Below are positions 1-10,672 of a DNA stretch of 64,000 nt, piece after piece. The stretch is from Cadophora sp. MPI-SDFR-AT-0126 (taxonomy: Eukaryota > Ascomycota > Leotiomycetes > Helotiales > Ploettnerulaceae): the NCBI GenBank assembly GCA_020747065.1, contig JAGMVK010000002.1, positions 3,224,001 to 3,288,000 on the forward strand. The letters run 5' to 3'. The notes beneath the pieces were generated by a model. The model made no database searches. It was not told the origin of the DNA and worked only from the letters and a program-made list of their open reading frames with translations. The position numbers and the translations under genes were made by a program. Position 1 is the first letter of the stretch. Every line of letters starts with the position of its first letter.

Positions 1-1
1 T

Positions 2-622
2 CCTTGCTCCTTCAGTCAGGGTCTGGAGCGTACTACCTCATTCCAAACGAATATTCAAGATGACTCTGCCAGGACCTACAACCCAACCGTAAACGATCCG
101 ATGTGGTATCTGGGCCAGAACATTTGCGAAAGAGGGGTCGTGATCTTGGATTTCTCGGTTCCTCCCTTACACGTAGAATCTTGGTTGAATCCGTGCTGGA
201 GCATACAGAACCTGCCATTCTCAAACATTGGGCTTATTCCAGCTCTGCAATCAAATTCCGCAATTACATCCGTAAGCATGGAGTATTCTTGGTGGAGCGA
301 GACCGAGACCATACTGTCGGTCTCTCATCCAAGTTTGCACGACTCAACAATACTCTCGGAGGATTTTCCATCCAAACTTGAGAACCCAGAAATATCCATG
401 GAAAGCTTATGCCAACTTCCCAAGGACTCACCAACAACTATGCTGCACGCTACGTGGGAGGATTTTGTGCTCTTTCCACCTAGTCCAGCGGTCGCCATGA
501 AGGAATTACTATTATTGGAACCGAATTTTGAGTACGTTGGAACCCTACGATTCTTTATAGTTGCTTCGCTGAATCAAAAAGTGTCAATCTCGAAAGAGAT
601 AGCGAGCAAGATGAGAAGTTAA
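2..622 (+). CDS. possible 3' part of a gene cut by the window edge
   Basis: A reading frame is open from the first bases of the window to a TAA at 620-622 (about 206 residues), so it could be the last exon of a gene that begins outside. Inside it the first ATG is at 101. I recognise no domain. The sequence is rich in Ser, Leu and Glu and has no membrane segment or Cys pattern. Shorter frames overlap on both strands, so coding status rests only on length and on being open at the edge. It may be chance. Confidence 0.25.
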   Translation, partial: PCSFSQGLERTTSFQTNIQDDSARTYNPTVNDPMWYLGQNICERGVVILDFSVPPLHVESWLNPCWSIQNLPFSNIGLIPALQSNSAITSVSMEYSWWSETETILSVSHPSLHDSTILSEDFPSKLENPEISMESLCQLPKDSPTTMLHATWEDFVLFPPSPAVAMKELLLLEPNFEYVGTLRFFIVASLNQKVSISKEIASKMRS

Positions 623-1211
623 CTTCTCGACACGACATAACACTCCACACACATACTTCCAGTGAGCACATGGAAGAAACAACTGCCAGAACAAAGCGCT
701 GTACATTTTGAGGGGACTTGGGATGCACTTATTCAGTCTGGAGATTATGGAACACAATGAAAAGCGGAGTCATGGGGCTAGGAGGCAATAGACGGATAAC
801 TTTCGTTGTTTTGATTGAGAAGTAATATAGGAAACCAGTTGATCAACTACTTGACCTTGTTAGTGACTTCGAGCTGAGCCCTTGCGTTCTAGTAGGTAAT
901 GACAATAGGATCTACAGATAGCCCTAAATACTCTCTCGGCAGTAGCGTCTTTAACCCATTTCTAAAGGCTCAAAACCACAAGTTAGCCATGAAGCGGACT
1001 TCGCAATTCCATTGTCTGAACTACTGGCCGTTGCACAACAAGGTTGATCGGGAAATGCGCTGCAGAAGTGGGAAATGATTTGACTTTCGGTAACTTAGTA
1101 TATTCTAATTTGAATTGATTGACGTCAAGGAACCTTTTCCAATTCTCGAGAGATTTCTCGCAACTCAGGAACGGGAATTACTGATCTCTCACAAACAATT
1201 GACGTCTTGTT
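623..1211. other. intergenic, nothing recognised
   Basis: About 590 bases with no open frame of note, no repeat and no RNA-like fold that I could see. It is the 3' flank of the glycosyltransferase gene on the minus strand. Confidence 0.5.
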
Positions 1212-2333
1212 TTAGACGTCTGAAATTCGGTTGCTCATGATAAGATCCCCAAGCTCTTGATTCCCCAGACGGACCCGGCTCCGTTGCATAACAGCGTCAG
1301 TCATCGAAGCATGTAGTTCTTCAGGCGTTTTCGCCCAAGAAACTGCCCCCCATCTTGCCAGCTCACTCGCATTTGCCCGGCCATGACCCGGTATCGGGAG
1401 ATACATGACAACTGGGAGTCCAATAACTAGCGCCTCCGCGAAAGACATACCACCTGCGTTGTGCACCATTACGTCGGCAGCAGCATACAACTTCTCAAGA
1501 TCCATGCGCCAGCCCAATGCAATGACCCCACTGCAATGTTTCATTTCCATTCGAAGATCTTCGTTGTATCCGCATAGAAGAAGGACACGTGTCCCAGGGC
1601 GTCTCAAAATCTCGGAGACGGTCTTGCTAACGTTTCCAATCCCAAGTGAACCGGAGACTACGATGATAAGTAGTTCTGTGGAATGGATCCCAAGATGTTG
1701 GCGCATAGCGATGCGAGTGGATGTTGTATCCTTCAAGAATTTCTCGCCAACCAGAGGTCGCACTTGATTGACTTCGACATTGTATTTGGAAGCCTGTGAA
1801 ATGGCATCCACGTATGGTGTTGCATAAACATCTGTTCCATTGTGGAACCATGTTTGGTGGAAAGCCGGGTCTGTCAGATATGTGAACGTGGTCGCATCCA
1901 GCAAATTTCTCCCCCGAAGAACTCCTAACGCCTGACTTGCAACTGGATATGTTGAAACCACAGAGTCGAAACCTTGAACCCACTTTTCCACTTTACTCAG
2001 GGAAGGCCTCACCCCCAAGAAATAGATAACGCAGTACTGAACCAAAGTATATTCGAGGAGAGCAAACATAAGTTCGAAAGCCCAAGGCACATATTGAATC
2101 GTTGGTCCGTAACTCTCTTTGTAGAGAAAGCGCATTGGTAATGGGAGAGCATCGATATAGTCTTGGACCTCAACATAGGCTCCTCGGGATTGTAGTATGT
2201 TTCTCAGCTCATAGGCTGCGCTATCATGACCCGCTCCTACACTCCCGGTAAGAATTAAAATACGACGCCTGGTAGGATCCAAAGGTTTATCTATCGATGT
2301 AATATCATCCTCCAGGAGCGGAAGCCGAGACAT
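1212..2333 (-). CDS. MGDG-synthase-type glycosyltransferase (GT28-like)
   Basis: Intronless, 373 residues. The first in-frame ATG is at 2333; the frame extends seven codons upstream only as TTG. Near the N-terminus it has LILTGSVGAGHDSAA, the GxGAGH motif of the monogalactosyldiacylglycerol-synthase N-terminal domain. Later come VVSTYPVASQ, TYLTDPAFHQTWFH and, in the C-terminal GT28 half, VVSGSLGIGNVSKT and the donor-site stretch HNAGGMSFAEALVIGLPVV. Family members transfer a sugar from UDP-sugars to diacylglycerol or similar lipids. The overall pattern is closer to actinobacterial lipid glycosyltransferases than to any common fungal enzyme, which suggests bacterial origin (inference). There is no signal peptide; a hydrophobic stretch around residues 95-120 may associate with membranes. 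Divergently transcribed from the Sfk1-like gene. Exact donor and acceptor cannot be told from sequence. Confidence 0.85.
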   Translation of the reverse strand: MSRLPLLEDDITSIDKPLDPTRRRILILTGSVGAGHDSAAYELRNILQSRGAYVEVQDYIDALPLPMRFLYKESYGPTIQYVPWAFELMFALLEYTLVQYCVIYFLGVRPSLSKVEKWVQGFDSVVSTYPVASQALGVLRGRNLLDATTFTYLTDPAFHQTWFHNGTDVYATPYVDAISQASKYNVEVNQVRPLVGEKFLKDTTSTRIAMRQHLGIHSTELLIIVVSGSLGIGNVSKTVSEILRRPGTRVLLLCGYNEDLRMEMKHCSGVIALGWRMDLEKLYAAADVMVHNAGGMSFAEALVIGLPVVMYLPIPGHGRANASELARWGAVSWAKTPEELHASMTDAVMQRSRVRLGNQELGDLIMSNRISDV

Positions 2334-2637
2334 GACTGTGGCAATGGCAAGCAACTAAAGATTCGTCAAAGGTGAATCCTTATATACCGGCAATGATATG
2401 CTCTTTTGCTTATCCGTCAAAATACTACTTCTTCCTTGTTCGACCCTGGTCATTGTGAGAACGAGTTCACTACACGATCATGGGTATCCTGGCTGCATTA
2501 CGCAATCTCTTAGGGAACAATGTCAGTCATCATCATTACTCACACCCCAGATGCCACTGTTTGGTGATAAAGCATCGGTCTTTCTGTTCTTCACTTTACA
2601 CTACACATTGAAATCAAGGTATATCTGAGGCTTTACC
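2334..2637. promoter_or_regulatory. shared upstream region of two divergent genes
   Basis: These 304 bases separate the start codon of the minus-strand glycosyltransferase (2333) from that of the plus-strand Sfk1-like gene (2638). They must hold both promoters. I see no clear binding motif; the assignment is positional. Confidence 0.4.
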
Positions 2638-3525
2638 ATGTTCTTCACTTGTTTCACAAAACTCAAAGGTGCGGCTAAATTATACTCACTTTGTATATTA
2701 CTTGCCACACCATTCATCGCTACATTTGTCTGGACAGGTCAGAAGCTTCTCAGTCAAGAACGGATCAATTATTAATATTTATAGGAACGCTATTAGGGCT
2801 ACTTTTAGTCTGGGCTCATGACGGAAGACCATGGTATCCGTCCATGAAATCCAATGGAAGAATTCCGTACTTATGTTTCATTTCTACCTTTATATTTCTC
2901 AACTAATACCTAACCTAGATTCATATCAGATATTGCCGCAGCAACTTCTCGACCACTCTTCATTGGAGGGTGCAGCGCTACAGCCACTTTTGCAACAATA
3001 TCGTTCATCTCTACTCGTTGGTTACGATATAAACGGCTTTTTGTTGCTTGTTCTCTCTCAATAAAAGACAAACGAAAAGAATTCAGTTGCCTCGTGGTAG
3101 TCGTTGTTTCCATCAGCATTGGAGGATTGGCGCTGGTGCTACTCTCTATCTTTGATATACATCAACACAAGATTCTTCACTGGAGCTTTGTGGCTATTTT
3201 CATGTATATTTACTCACCACGAAGTAGTCCTCACTGACTTTGGAGCAGGTTCTGTTACTCGATTACTATGTCGCTTATCTGCTGGGAGCTTCGAACATCC
3301 TTGACTATTTCCCAAAACAATGCTATGCGACTATCTTATCGCATCAAAACTACGGTTCTTATGCTGGAATTAATAATAGCAGTGCCATATTCAGTGCTGG
3401 CTTTTTTGGGTCTCATGGCTGATATTGCATCGGTATTGGAATGGATAATAGCCTTTTTGTTCATTCCATATATGTTGAGCATGGGGATTGATGTTTTCTA
3501 CATTAAGGGTTACATTTACCACTGA
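2638..3525 (+). CDS. Frag1/DRAM/Sfk1-family membrane protein
   Basis: Four exons: 2638-2737, 2785-2866, 2919-3203, 3249-3525; introns of 47, 52 and 45 nt with GT...AG ends and branch-like CTAAC/CTGAC. The spliced frame closes exactly and gives 247 residues. It starts with a short N-terminal tail and a first membrane span (LYSLCILLATPFIATFVW), then the family-like extracellular HDGRPWYPS and FISDIAAATSRPLF, further spans near LVVVVVSISIGGLALVLL, and the C-terminal pair around LELIIAVPYSVLAFLGL and SVLEWIIAFLFIPYML. SVLEWIIAF is the strongest family signature. Yeast Sfk1 acts at the plasma membrane in PI4-kinase and lipid-asymmetry control; DRAM relatives act in lysosomal or autophagy membranes. 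Assignment to a subfamily is not possible. No single ORF shows this gene, so automatic calls are likely to miss it. Confidence 0.8.
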
Positions 3526-4169
3526 CATAACAATTTGAATCACATGAATGAAATCCTATGTCTCGTCGATATCTGATTGAGAATGTCAAAAGTTGTGATT
3601 TTGATAGGCACATTCGACAGTACCCAGGATCCAGGGTGCAGAGACCAGGGGCAGAGGCAAGGGGCAGAGACAAGGGGCAGAGACAAGTGGAACAAGGACT
3701 GTTTTTGGTTGCTTACCGAGCTAACATTAGCATGTCGGATGGTTGCCTCGATACTGGCAGCGTTCTTGAATGGGTCGCGGCGTTGTCTCGGACGGGGTAA
3801 AGACGGCTCTCATGAAATTTGTGGGCCATAAGGCAAGCGATGTAATGACGTCTTGTCCACTTAGTCCATATATATGTAGAATGGGAGGACGACAATACCT
3901 CGGAGGAGTAAAGGGTGGGAGCAGAGCTAACTGATTGTGCAACAGGAGTTCGGAATCGATAAAATTCTGAGCTTGCCTGTGTTGATGGGCTTTGCAGGGC
4001 GGGTCACAAATAATGGTTTCTTTGATTATCCGAAATAGGTAGAGTAAGGAAGTATCATTTTGTTTGTTTAAAAGACTACGAATGGGATGAGTTGCCTCTT
4101 GGAAGGTGAAGAGAAACAGCTATTGCTAGTACCCGACAAACAGAGACATTAGCTACTCTAGCATATAGT
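3526..4169. other. intergenic with a minisatellite block
   Basis: Holds the 13-bp repeat block at 3633-3687. Otherwise only short chance frames on both strands; nothing else recognised. Confidence 0.5.
3633..3687. repeat. 13-bp minisatellite, locus 1 of 6
   Basis: About four imperfect units of GGGGCAGAGACAA. The same unit recurs at 5512, 10428, 46772 (inverted), 50335 (inverted, degenerate) and 62011 (inverted). Confidence 0.85.
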
Positions 4170-5184
4170 CTAATACCCATACGGTATGAACGAAATGTTG
4201 AAATAGTCGTCCTCCACAGTCCCAGCATATGTCTTATCATCGGTACAGTATCCGCCACCTGAAGGCCCAATATGAGGACTCGACGCAGTTAGCACTCTAT
4301 TAGTCTTGGAAGTCAAGAATCAACATACCAATGCACAGATGGTCGGAATGGTACCATATTTTGATGCACCATTCTGCACAATACAGTATTCCTACCCAAC
4401 TCGTACGCCTCGCCAAACCGCACTTCCTGGGTGAGATACCGATAGCAAGCGGCCATACTGCTATACTGTGTATTTGTACCATTGCAATAAGTTGTTGCTG
4501 TTTCACAAATACTGCTCGCCAATGCCCTATTGAGGATTTCAACGGCCTGAGTAGGCGAAGTGGCGTTGAATAAAGGTGCACTGCGAGACTTAGACAAATT
4601 CCGAATACAGATACAAAGTTGAGATACCTTGAAGCAATTATATAATCAACCGTCCATTGCCAATACTTAAAGCTCCCATCATACTGCGTAACCTGCCCAG
4701 CTTTATTCCAAGTATTCCAGCTATCGATCTCGATAGGTACAATGATGCCAAGGCTGGTGAAGTTGAATATGAATCGAGTAGCAGCCGAGGTGATGTATTC
4801 ATTAGCAGTAAAATGCAGTATTTCATATGAAATTGGAACTCCTAACAAACTGATGGAGTTTGGATCGGCTGCGAGGTTCGCAAAAAGTCCAAAGAGATAC
4901 TCTGTGTTGAGCTCCCGGCCTTCAAATGTCCTTGTGACGTCAATCCGCCCCTGTACATCCTCTGCTAGCAGCGTTGAGTTGATAGACTTGGCTTGAGTGA
5001 TGTCTGCTGGGTAGATAAAATTATCGAAGAATTTGACTTGGAGGTTGTAGAGTTCGTCAAATGTGTAGTGCGGCTGATTGCTAGGGCTGGGCGAGGGCAT
5101 TGAGAATATCGATTGCAGACCACTTCCCAAGAAGAACTGTGTAAGGCTACTAAAGCAGAGTAGCGGAAGGTGAAAACCGACCAT
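4170..5184 (-). CDS. secreted cysteine-containing fungal protein of unknown function
   Basis: Three exons on the minus strand: 4628-5184, 4329-4580, 4170-4278; introns of 47 and 50 nt, the second with a GCTAAC branch. 305 residues. ATG at 5184 opens a hydrophobic signal peptide (FHLPLLCFSSLTQFFLG). The middle is rich in N-glycosylation sites (for example INSTLL, FNFTSL). The C-terminal third carries a conserved fungal block: ICETATTYC, YSSMAACYRYLTQ, VRFGEAYELGRNTVLCRMVH, then VHCPHIGPSGGGYC, with regularly spaced Cys likely in disulphides. This C-terminal block is, to my knowledge, shared by many uncharacterised ascomycete proteins; I know no activity. The third exon is found only by splicing: without it the protein would end at VHWYVDS. 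Divergent from the DHA2 transporter. Confidence 0.8.
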
Positions 5185-6016
5185 TTTCGATGCTGCGCGG
5201 CGAAAGTGCAATAAAACTCTGGGGGTACAATAACGTCTGTAGAGTTGGAGGATGAAAATGAAATAGATGTGACGCTACACTGGGCAAGTATTAATATAAA
5301 TTAGTACTTCAAGCCACAAAAATCTTTGCAGGCATGGCACCTTGCACTAGCTCTTGCTGGAGAAATAGTCCATGCAATGGTGTTTACGCTCGCAGACCTA
5401 CATGATATCAGCCCCTAAATCTGGACACCATGTCAATTGAGGCACAGTATGAGATGGATGATCGAATGTAGTTTCGCCCGAACTTTTCAGACTACGGCAG
5501 TGCGGCAGAGTCCAGGGGCAGAGACAAGGGGCAGAGACGCGTGTTTTTCGAAGCTAAGCACTTGGCATTGGACTCTTGGCGCTGACTCAACATCACGACC
5601 TTGGATCGATCAGTGTGGAGCTACTGTTGAGATATGCACATACTCACAATACCAGTAGCTGAGGTATACGGCCACCCAAACCAGGCTAACCGAGAATTTT
5701 ATCACACCACGACTTGGCTAATTGTTGTCAAGGAGAAGATCATAAGTTCTAATCGGTTATGTTGTGGTCAGGGAATTATTACGCTCGTGTTGATAAATAT
5801 TGTTGTCTTTCTCCCTACCGCTGTGGTGGATGAGGTCAGCATCTTTGAAGGCCGTTTCTATATCAACTTCTTCAACCTCGATTTCTTTTGGGTTCGCATT
5901 GTACCTACTCAATCCTATTCCTTGACTATTTTTGATGCTTAGAGCTTACTTCAATACTCAGTGACATAATCTCCGGTGTCCCATTCTTAATTCAACCTTT
6001 TTTTTTTTTGTGGAAG
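5185..6016. promoter_or_regulatory. upstream region of two divergent genes, with a minisatellite
   Basis: 832 bases between the secreted-protein start and the MFS start. It contains the short repeat block at 5512-5538 and ends in a pure T run (5999-6009) just before the MFS start, a common feature of fungal promoters. A 102-codon frame at 5634-5942 looks like chance. Confidence 0.4.
5512..5538. repeat. 13-bp minisatellite, locus 2 of 6
   Basis: Two units of GGGGCAGAGACAA in the promoter side of the MFS gene, same unit as at 3633. Confidence 0.8.
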
Positions 6017-7750
6017 ATGACGGGAAAGGATCAGACAAGCTCCGCGGGCTCAATCGAAGCAACTACTCTCAATGAGAAGGAGGCAGAAGCAGATTCAAAC
6101 CTCACAGCCACCAGCAAAAAGACTCGAGAAGTCTCCGAGAATTCCACTACAGATGTTGACCCAGAGAAATCTGAGCAACAGAGAGAAAATGCCGAAGAAC
6201 TTCCTCCACGAGACATCACTGGTTGGAAATGGGCAGTCGTCGTTCTGTCCATCCTGAGTTCGACTTTCTTATTCGCACTCGACAACACCATCGTGGCCGA
6301 CATCCAACCCGTCATCGTGCTGCACTTCAATGACGTTAAAAACCTCACCTGGCTTTCTGTAGCATTCCTCATCGGTGCCGCCGCCACCAACTTGGTCTGG
6401 GGCAAAGTGTTCGGCCAATTCAACGCTAAATGGACTTATATCCTTTGCGTTGTGCTCTTCGAACTCGGCTCTGCCATCTGCGGTGCCGCGCCATCTATGG
6501 ATGCTCTAATCATCGGACGAGCTGTTTGCGGTATTGGCGGCTCAGGAATGTACGTTGGAGTCATGACACTCCTCGCTGCAACAACGACTATTAACGAACG
6601 TCCCATATATATCGGCGGTACTGGATTCACTTGGGGTCTTGGAACCGTCCTAGGTCCTGTCATCGGAGGGGGGTTCTCGGATTCATCGGCTGGTTGGAGA
6701 TGGGCATTCTACATCAACCTCTGCTTCGGCGCCGTCTGCGCTCCAGTCTACCTCTTCATGCTCCCCAACAAAGACCCCCGCCCGGGAATCTCTTTGATGG
6801 ACCGCGCTCGTGAGATGGACTATGTCGGAAGTATTCTCACCATGGGAGCCTTCGTCACCGGCGTCATGGCCATGTCCTTCGGCGGTGTAACATACGAGTG
6901 GAATTCCGGACAAATCATCGGACTCTTCTGCTGTTCTGGCGTCCTTTTCATCCTCTTGGGGCTTCAACAAGTTTACGCTATTTTCACTACCCCTAACCGA
7001 CGTGTCTTCCCGGTTGAGTTTTTCAAGTCGCGGACTATGCTCATCCTCTTCGCCATGACCGCTGCAGGTGGCACTGCAATCTTCGTTCCTATTTACATGA
7101 TCCCGATCTTCTTCCAATTCACTCGCAGCGACACCGCTCTCGAAGCCGGCGTGCGTCTCCTTCCCTTCATCGTGCTCATGATCTTCGCCGTCATTGGAAA
7201 CGGCGCTATTCTCTCCACTTACGGCTACTACATGCCCTGGTACACGCTTGGCGGTATCCTCTGCGTCACCGGCGGTGCGCTAATGTACACCGTCAATACC
7301 GGGACATCAGTAGCCAGAGTGTATATCTACAGTAGCATCATCGGGTTCGGGGACGGTCTATTTGCACAAGTTTCTTTCTCCGTAGCGCAAGCTATCGTGG
7401 ACCCACAACTCATCGCCTCAGCTGTCGGCTTTATCACTTGCGCACAGGTCTCTGGCATCACTATCGCTTTAGCTATTGCAAACTCAGTCTTCCTTAATAA
7501 ATCTCAAACCTCGATCGCGGAACTTCTGCCTAGTACGCCATTGGCGGAGGTTCAGCAGGCTATTGCTGGTGCTGGAAGTGCTTTCGTTGCTAGTTTGAGC
7601 GATGTTGTGAAAGTGGAGGTGCTGAAGGCAATTGTCACTGCCATGAGCAAAACCTACATACTTGTTATCACTGCTGGTGTACTTGCTACCGTATTGAGTT
7701 TGGGGATGAAGAGGGAGAGACTGTTTATTGCTGCTGGTCATGCTGGGTAG
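6017..7750 (+). CDS. MFS efflux transporter, DHA2 (14-span) type
   Basis: Single exon, 577 residues; ATG at 6017 chosen, the three preceding codons reach only a TTG. An acidic, Ser/Thr-rich cytosolic tail of about 70 residues precedes the membrane part. Seen motifs: LDNTIVADIQP at the end of TM1, the motif-A-like GKVFGQFNAKW between TM2 and TM3, GRAVCGIGGSGMY in TM4 and the drug-antiporter motif C, GTVLGPVIGGGF, in TM5. About 14 spans can be counted. Such pumps use the proton gradient to export drugs, mycotoxins or siderophores across the plasma membrane. No biosynthetic genes sit next to it, so the substrate is unknown. Divergent from the secreted-protein gene. Confidence 0.9.
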   Translation: MTGKDQTSSAGSIEATTLNEKEAEADSNLTATSKKTREVSENSTTDVDPEKSEQQRENAEELPPRDITGWKWAVVVLSILSSTFLFALDNTIVADIQPVIVLHFNDVKNLTWLSVAFLIGAAATNLVWGKVFGQFNAKWTYILCVVLFELGSAICGAAPSMDALIIGRAVCGIGGSGMYVGVMTLLAATTTINERPIYIGGTGFTWGLGTVLGPVIGGGFSDSSAGWRWAFYINLCFGAVCAPVYLFMLPNKDPRPGISLMDRAREMDYVGSILTMGAFVTGVMAMSFGGVTYEWNSGQIIGLFCCSGVLFILLGLQQVYAIFTTPNRRVFPVEFFKSRTMLILFAMTAAGGTAIFVPIYMIPIFFQFTRSDTALEAGVRLLPFIVLMIFAVIGNGAILSTYGYYMPWYTLGGILCVTGGALMYTVNTGTSVARVYIYSSIIGFGDGLFAQVSFSVAQAIVDPQLIASAVGFITCAQVSGITIALAIANSVFLNKSQTSIAELLPSTPLAEVQQAIAGAGSAFVASLSDVVKVEVLKAIVTAMSKTYILVITAGVLATVLSLGMKRERLFIAAGHAG

Positions 7751-8320
7751 AGATTTATTTTTGGTACTTAGTTTTAGTTGATGAGAATTTGTATGAAAAA
7801 GGATATGCGATAGATTAACATAGAATGGAAAGGGATGGCTTTCGACGTAGATCTCACTATCTCCATCGGCAGACCACAAGTAAGCGGATATGGTAGTAGT
7901 TTCTAGTTTCTGGGAATGAGTTCAATTGGTGTGCCCCCCATTTCAGGTTGAGATCCGTGTAATGTTACAATGGACATCCAAAGCGGCAATGGTGGTAGAA
8001 ACGGAGGCTTCCCGCATCAGAGTCAAAATATTGAAAGCTTTATGTCAAATCACAATTCCGAATAGAGATGAAATAATTTGAGATATGTGTACTGTCAATA
8101 GCTATCCTACGTTTGTAACCTAGCAATCAGCGAGTGACTTCGCCTTCCCCATCGCAATCTTCCCATATCTCACCGAATTCCTTCATACATAAACTTAAAT
8201 AATTCACGAATTCCCAAACTCCAATAATATACCTAAATTTAAAACCACCCTGTACTCAGAAGAAAGTACAACCCCATTCATTTCCACCCTCTCGGGCTCT
8301 CCGATGGTCTCTCAATCCAT
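7751..8320. other. convergent 3' intergenic region
   Basis: 570 AT-rich bases between two converging genes. No frame, repeat or motif recognised. Confidence 0.5.
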
Positions 8321-9637
8321 CTATAAGTCGTGATCGCCCTGCCTACGCTCCCCGAACCTCTCGCGAGGCTGTTGTAGACTTGCGTACGCGCCTGGGATAG
8401 GCACAGCATCGTATGTTTGCTCTCCTGGCGCAGAAGCTACATGCTTAATCACTCTCTCCTTTCTCGCTGGCGATGCATCGTTGAAACTAGCTTGTGGTGT
8501 TTTTGGTGTCGCGCCGTGGAATTTGGGAAGGGGTTGGCGAGCAAATGACTTGACTGGGATGGCGGAGGCGGTTGTGGCTTCTACAAACTTAGCGCCAGGG
8601 CTGAAACCATCTTCATTTGCTGCTGAGGGGTTGGGAGGGCAGGCTGAAGGCTCGGATTGCGAGCGTAGTTGAGCAAGATAGAAGTCGGAGCGGGCGCGGT
8701 CGCGGACGTCCATGGATTTGCGGAGGCGTTGCTTGCTGAAGTAGCGGTAAAAGACAACGCCGTAGAGGATTATGGTCACGGATTCCAGGACGATTTGAAT
8801 GATGCAGCAGACGAGGGACCAATCCTGTTCATTTCCGTTAGTAAGGGATGGGAGAGGAGGGCAAAGCGGGCTTACCTGCATTCTGCAAACTAGTGCATAA
8901 TCGACATCTTCAGAGAATAGTTCTCGTCGTGTATTATCAACACATGACCAACCCCAAATATCTTTATTCCCACTATTGCTCTTTGCTCCCTGCAGAATGC
9001 CCGCTGATAAACACCACATCACAACACTGAAGAGAAAGAAAGCCACCGCAAAAAGTGTATGGTAAACAGCGACCTTCTCAGCTTTCCGATGACCGCCACG
9101 GAAATAGTTCCAGAAGACCACGAGACAGAGCGCTGATGAGACGCAGGAGACTGCGAGGATTACCTTTTGAGGCCAGGGATTAGTGCCAGTCGCCCAGGCA
9201 GAGAGATTGTTGCGAGGTGCTAGGGTCTTGGTGGCGTTAAAGATGGAAAGGGTCATAGATACCATGGCGAGGACGATGAGACTGCAGCTGAAGTTTAGTC
9301 CTCTGAGGATGAACTTCGCTACTCTGACTCTGGTTTTTGTTTTCTATATTCCGTTAGTATCTTCACAATCAAATAAGGGGTGGGAGGGTCGGACCAAATC
9401 TTTTGCTTGCTCCTTCTCAGTCAATTCTTCGTGCTTCTCCAAGATTTGCTCTTCCCGAGATGTTGGGTTGAGAGGGTTATCGATCTTTCTTCCCGATGTA
9501 CCTAGCTTCTTTATCGCACCCTTTGATACTGGTCCAGGCGTGAGTGGGACCTCGACAGATACACCTTGGTCGTGCCGCGAGGCATCTTTCTGAAAGATAG
9601 AGTCGAAGTCAGTATCTGAAAGCTGCGATTGAGCCAT
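8321..9637 (-). CDS. four-span fungal membrane protein of unknown function
   Basis: Three exons: 9395-9637, 8876-9343, 8321-8824; both introns are 51 nt, have TACTAAC branches and lie in phase 0, so the second is readable through and hides in one long frame. 404 residues. Residues 1-80 are hydrophilic (Glu/Lys/Pro-rich). Four hydrophobic spans follow: around CSLIVLAMVSM, VILAVSCVSSALCLVVFW, HTLFAVAFFLFSVVMWC and CIIQIVLESVTIILYGVVFY. The C-terminal 140 residues are basic and disordered, with Ser/Pro-rich linkers. The layout resembles uncharacterised MARVEL-like ascomycete proteins; this is topology only. The first donor (GTCCGA) is weak but the branch and acceptor are clear and the frame continues exactly. 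Confidence 0.75.
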
Positions 9638-10672
9638 AGAAGATGTCTTGGGGAGCTGGAGGACCAGGGAATGGTCACCGGCCTTACTTGCTTCTATCGG
9701 TGAATATGCAGTCGTTGCTTTGGCGAAGGTGTGCGGAAGGGGCTTTGAGAGGTAGTATGGCAGAAAACGAGAGACAGACTGGGGGAGGGTGGACAGGTAT
9801 TGGCAGAATGCGATGGGAGTGGAGATATTATTGGTAGCGAACGAGAATTGAGTCCAAATTAGATACCTTTTAGTCCAAGACTCGAAGATGTGGATATACC
9901 TTCTTTTGCTTGCGTGTTGCAACCGTTAGGTGAAGCTTGCTATGGTATGGATGTCGGCTCGACTGCGGAGCATAAACGAGGCTGAGTCGGAGAAATGAAT
10001 CCCCAGCCGAAGGGATAGATGCGTAGCAGTACAGATCACAAACGGTCTCTGTGGCCACTGCTGTTGGAGGTATCGGTCCCTCACACGGTCCAGCGCAAGT
10101 GAAGAAGCTCCCTTGTTCTTCCTAGCGCCCTCAGGCACTCATCCAACTGCTTGTCGAATAGTGGAAAGCGGGGTTGAAGATCAAGACGGACTTCGTCTGG
10201 TGCAAAAGTCGCAGCATGAGCACCTATTGGATGGAGTCACTGGACCCTGCTGTTATGGTAGTGAGACTGTACCCCGCTTGTGCCGATGATCATCTGCATT
10301 TCACTTATCGTTGCCAAGAATTTCACCTTAGATCCGCAAAAGATACGAAGATGTCATGCCGGTCGTTTCGTGCTACGCCTGGTACGGAAGTTGCATGGCA
10401 CACACCAGGAACCGGGGGTAGAAGCTGGGAGCAGAGACAAGGGGCAGAGACAGGGGGCAGAGACAAGGGGCAGCAGCTTAGTTCACTTTTGATTGGGGTC
10501 GCAGAATGACAGAACCGCGAACATCGAACAACAGAGATTCGAGCTATTAATATAGGCTTAGCATATGATTTGGGTAATGGACCAGTACACCCCCAAAAAG
10601 CGAAGCACAATCTTCAATCAACCAAACGACCGAACAACGCGTAGGCTTCCCCTCAGAAATGACGATCAATCT
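9638..10672. other. intergenic with minisatellite, no gene recognised
   Basis: Upstream of the four-span protein gene. Contains the repeat block at 10428-10474, which makes short artificial reading frames with repeated Gly-Ala-Glu-Thr-Arg patterns. No other structure found. Confidence 0.5.
10428..10474. repeat. 13-bp minisatellite, locus 3 of 6
   Basis: About three and a half units of the GGGGCAGAGACAA repeat on the plus strand. Confidence 0.85.

Noticed and set aside
5634..5942. 102-codon plus-strand frame upstream of the MFS gene
   Set aside because: No family resemblance, lies in promoter sequence, composition like surrounding non-coding DNA.
6683..7117. 144-codon minus-strand frame inside the MFS gene
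   Set aside because: Shadow of the strongly supported plus-strand transporter; no motif of its own.
10174..10509. 111-codon frame containing repeated Gly-Ala-Glu-Thr patterns
   Set aside because: The pattern is only the translation of the 13-bp minisatellite; the same false peptides appear at the other loci.
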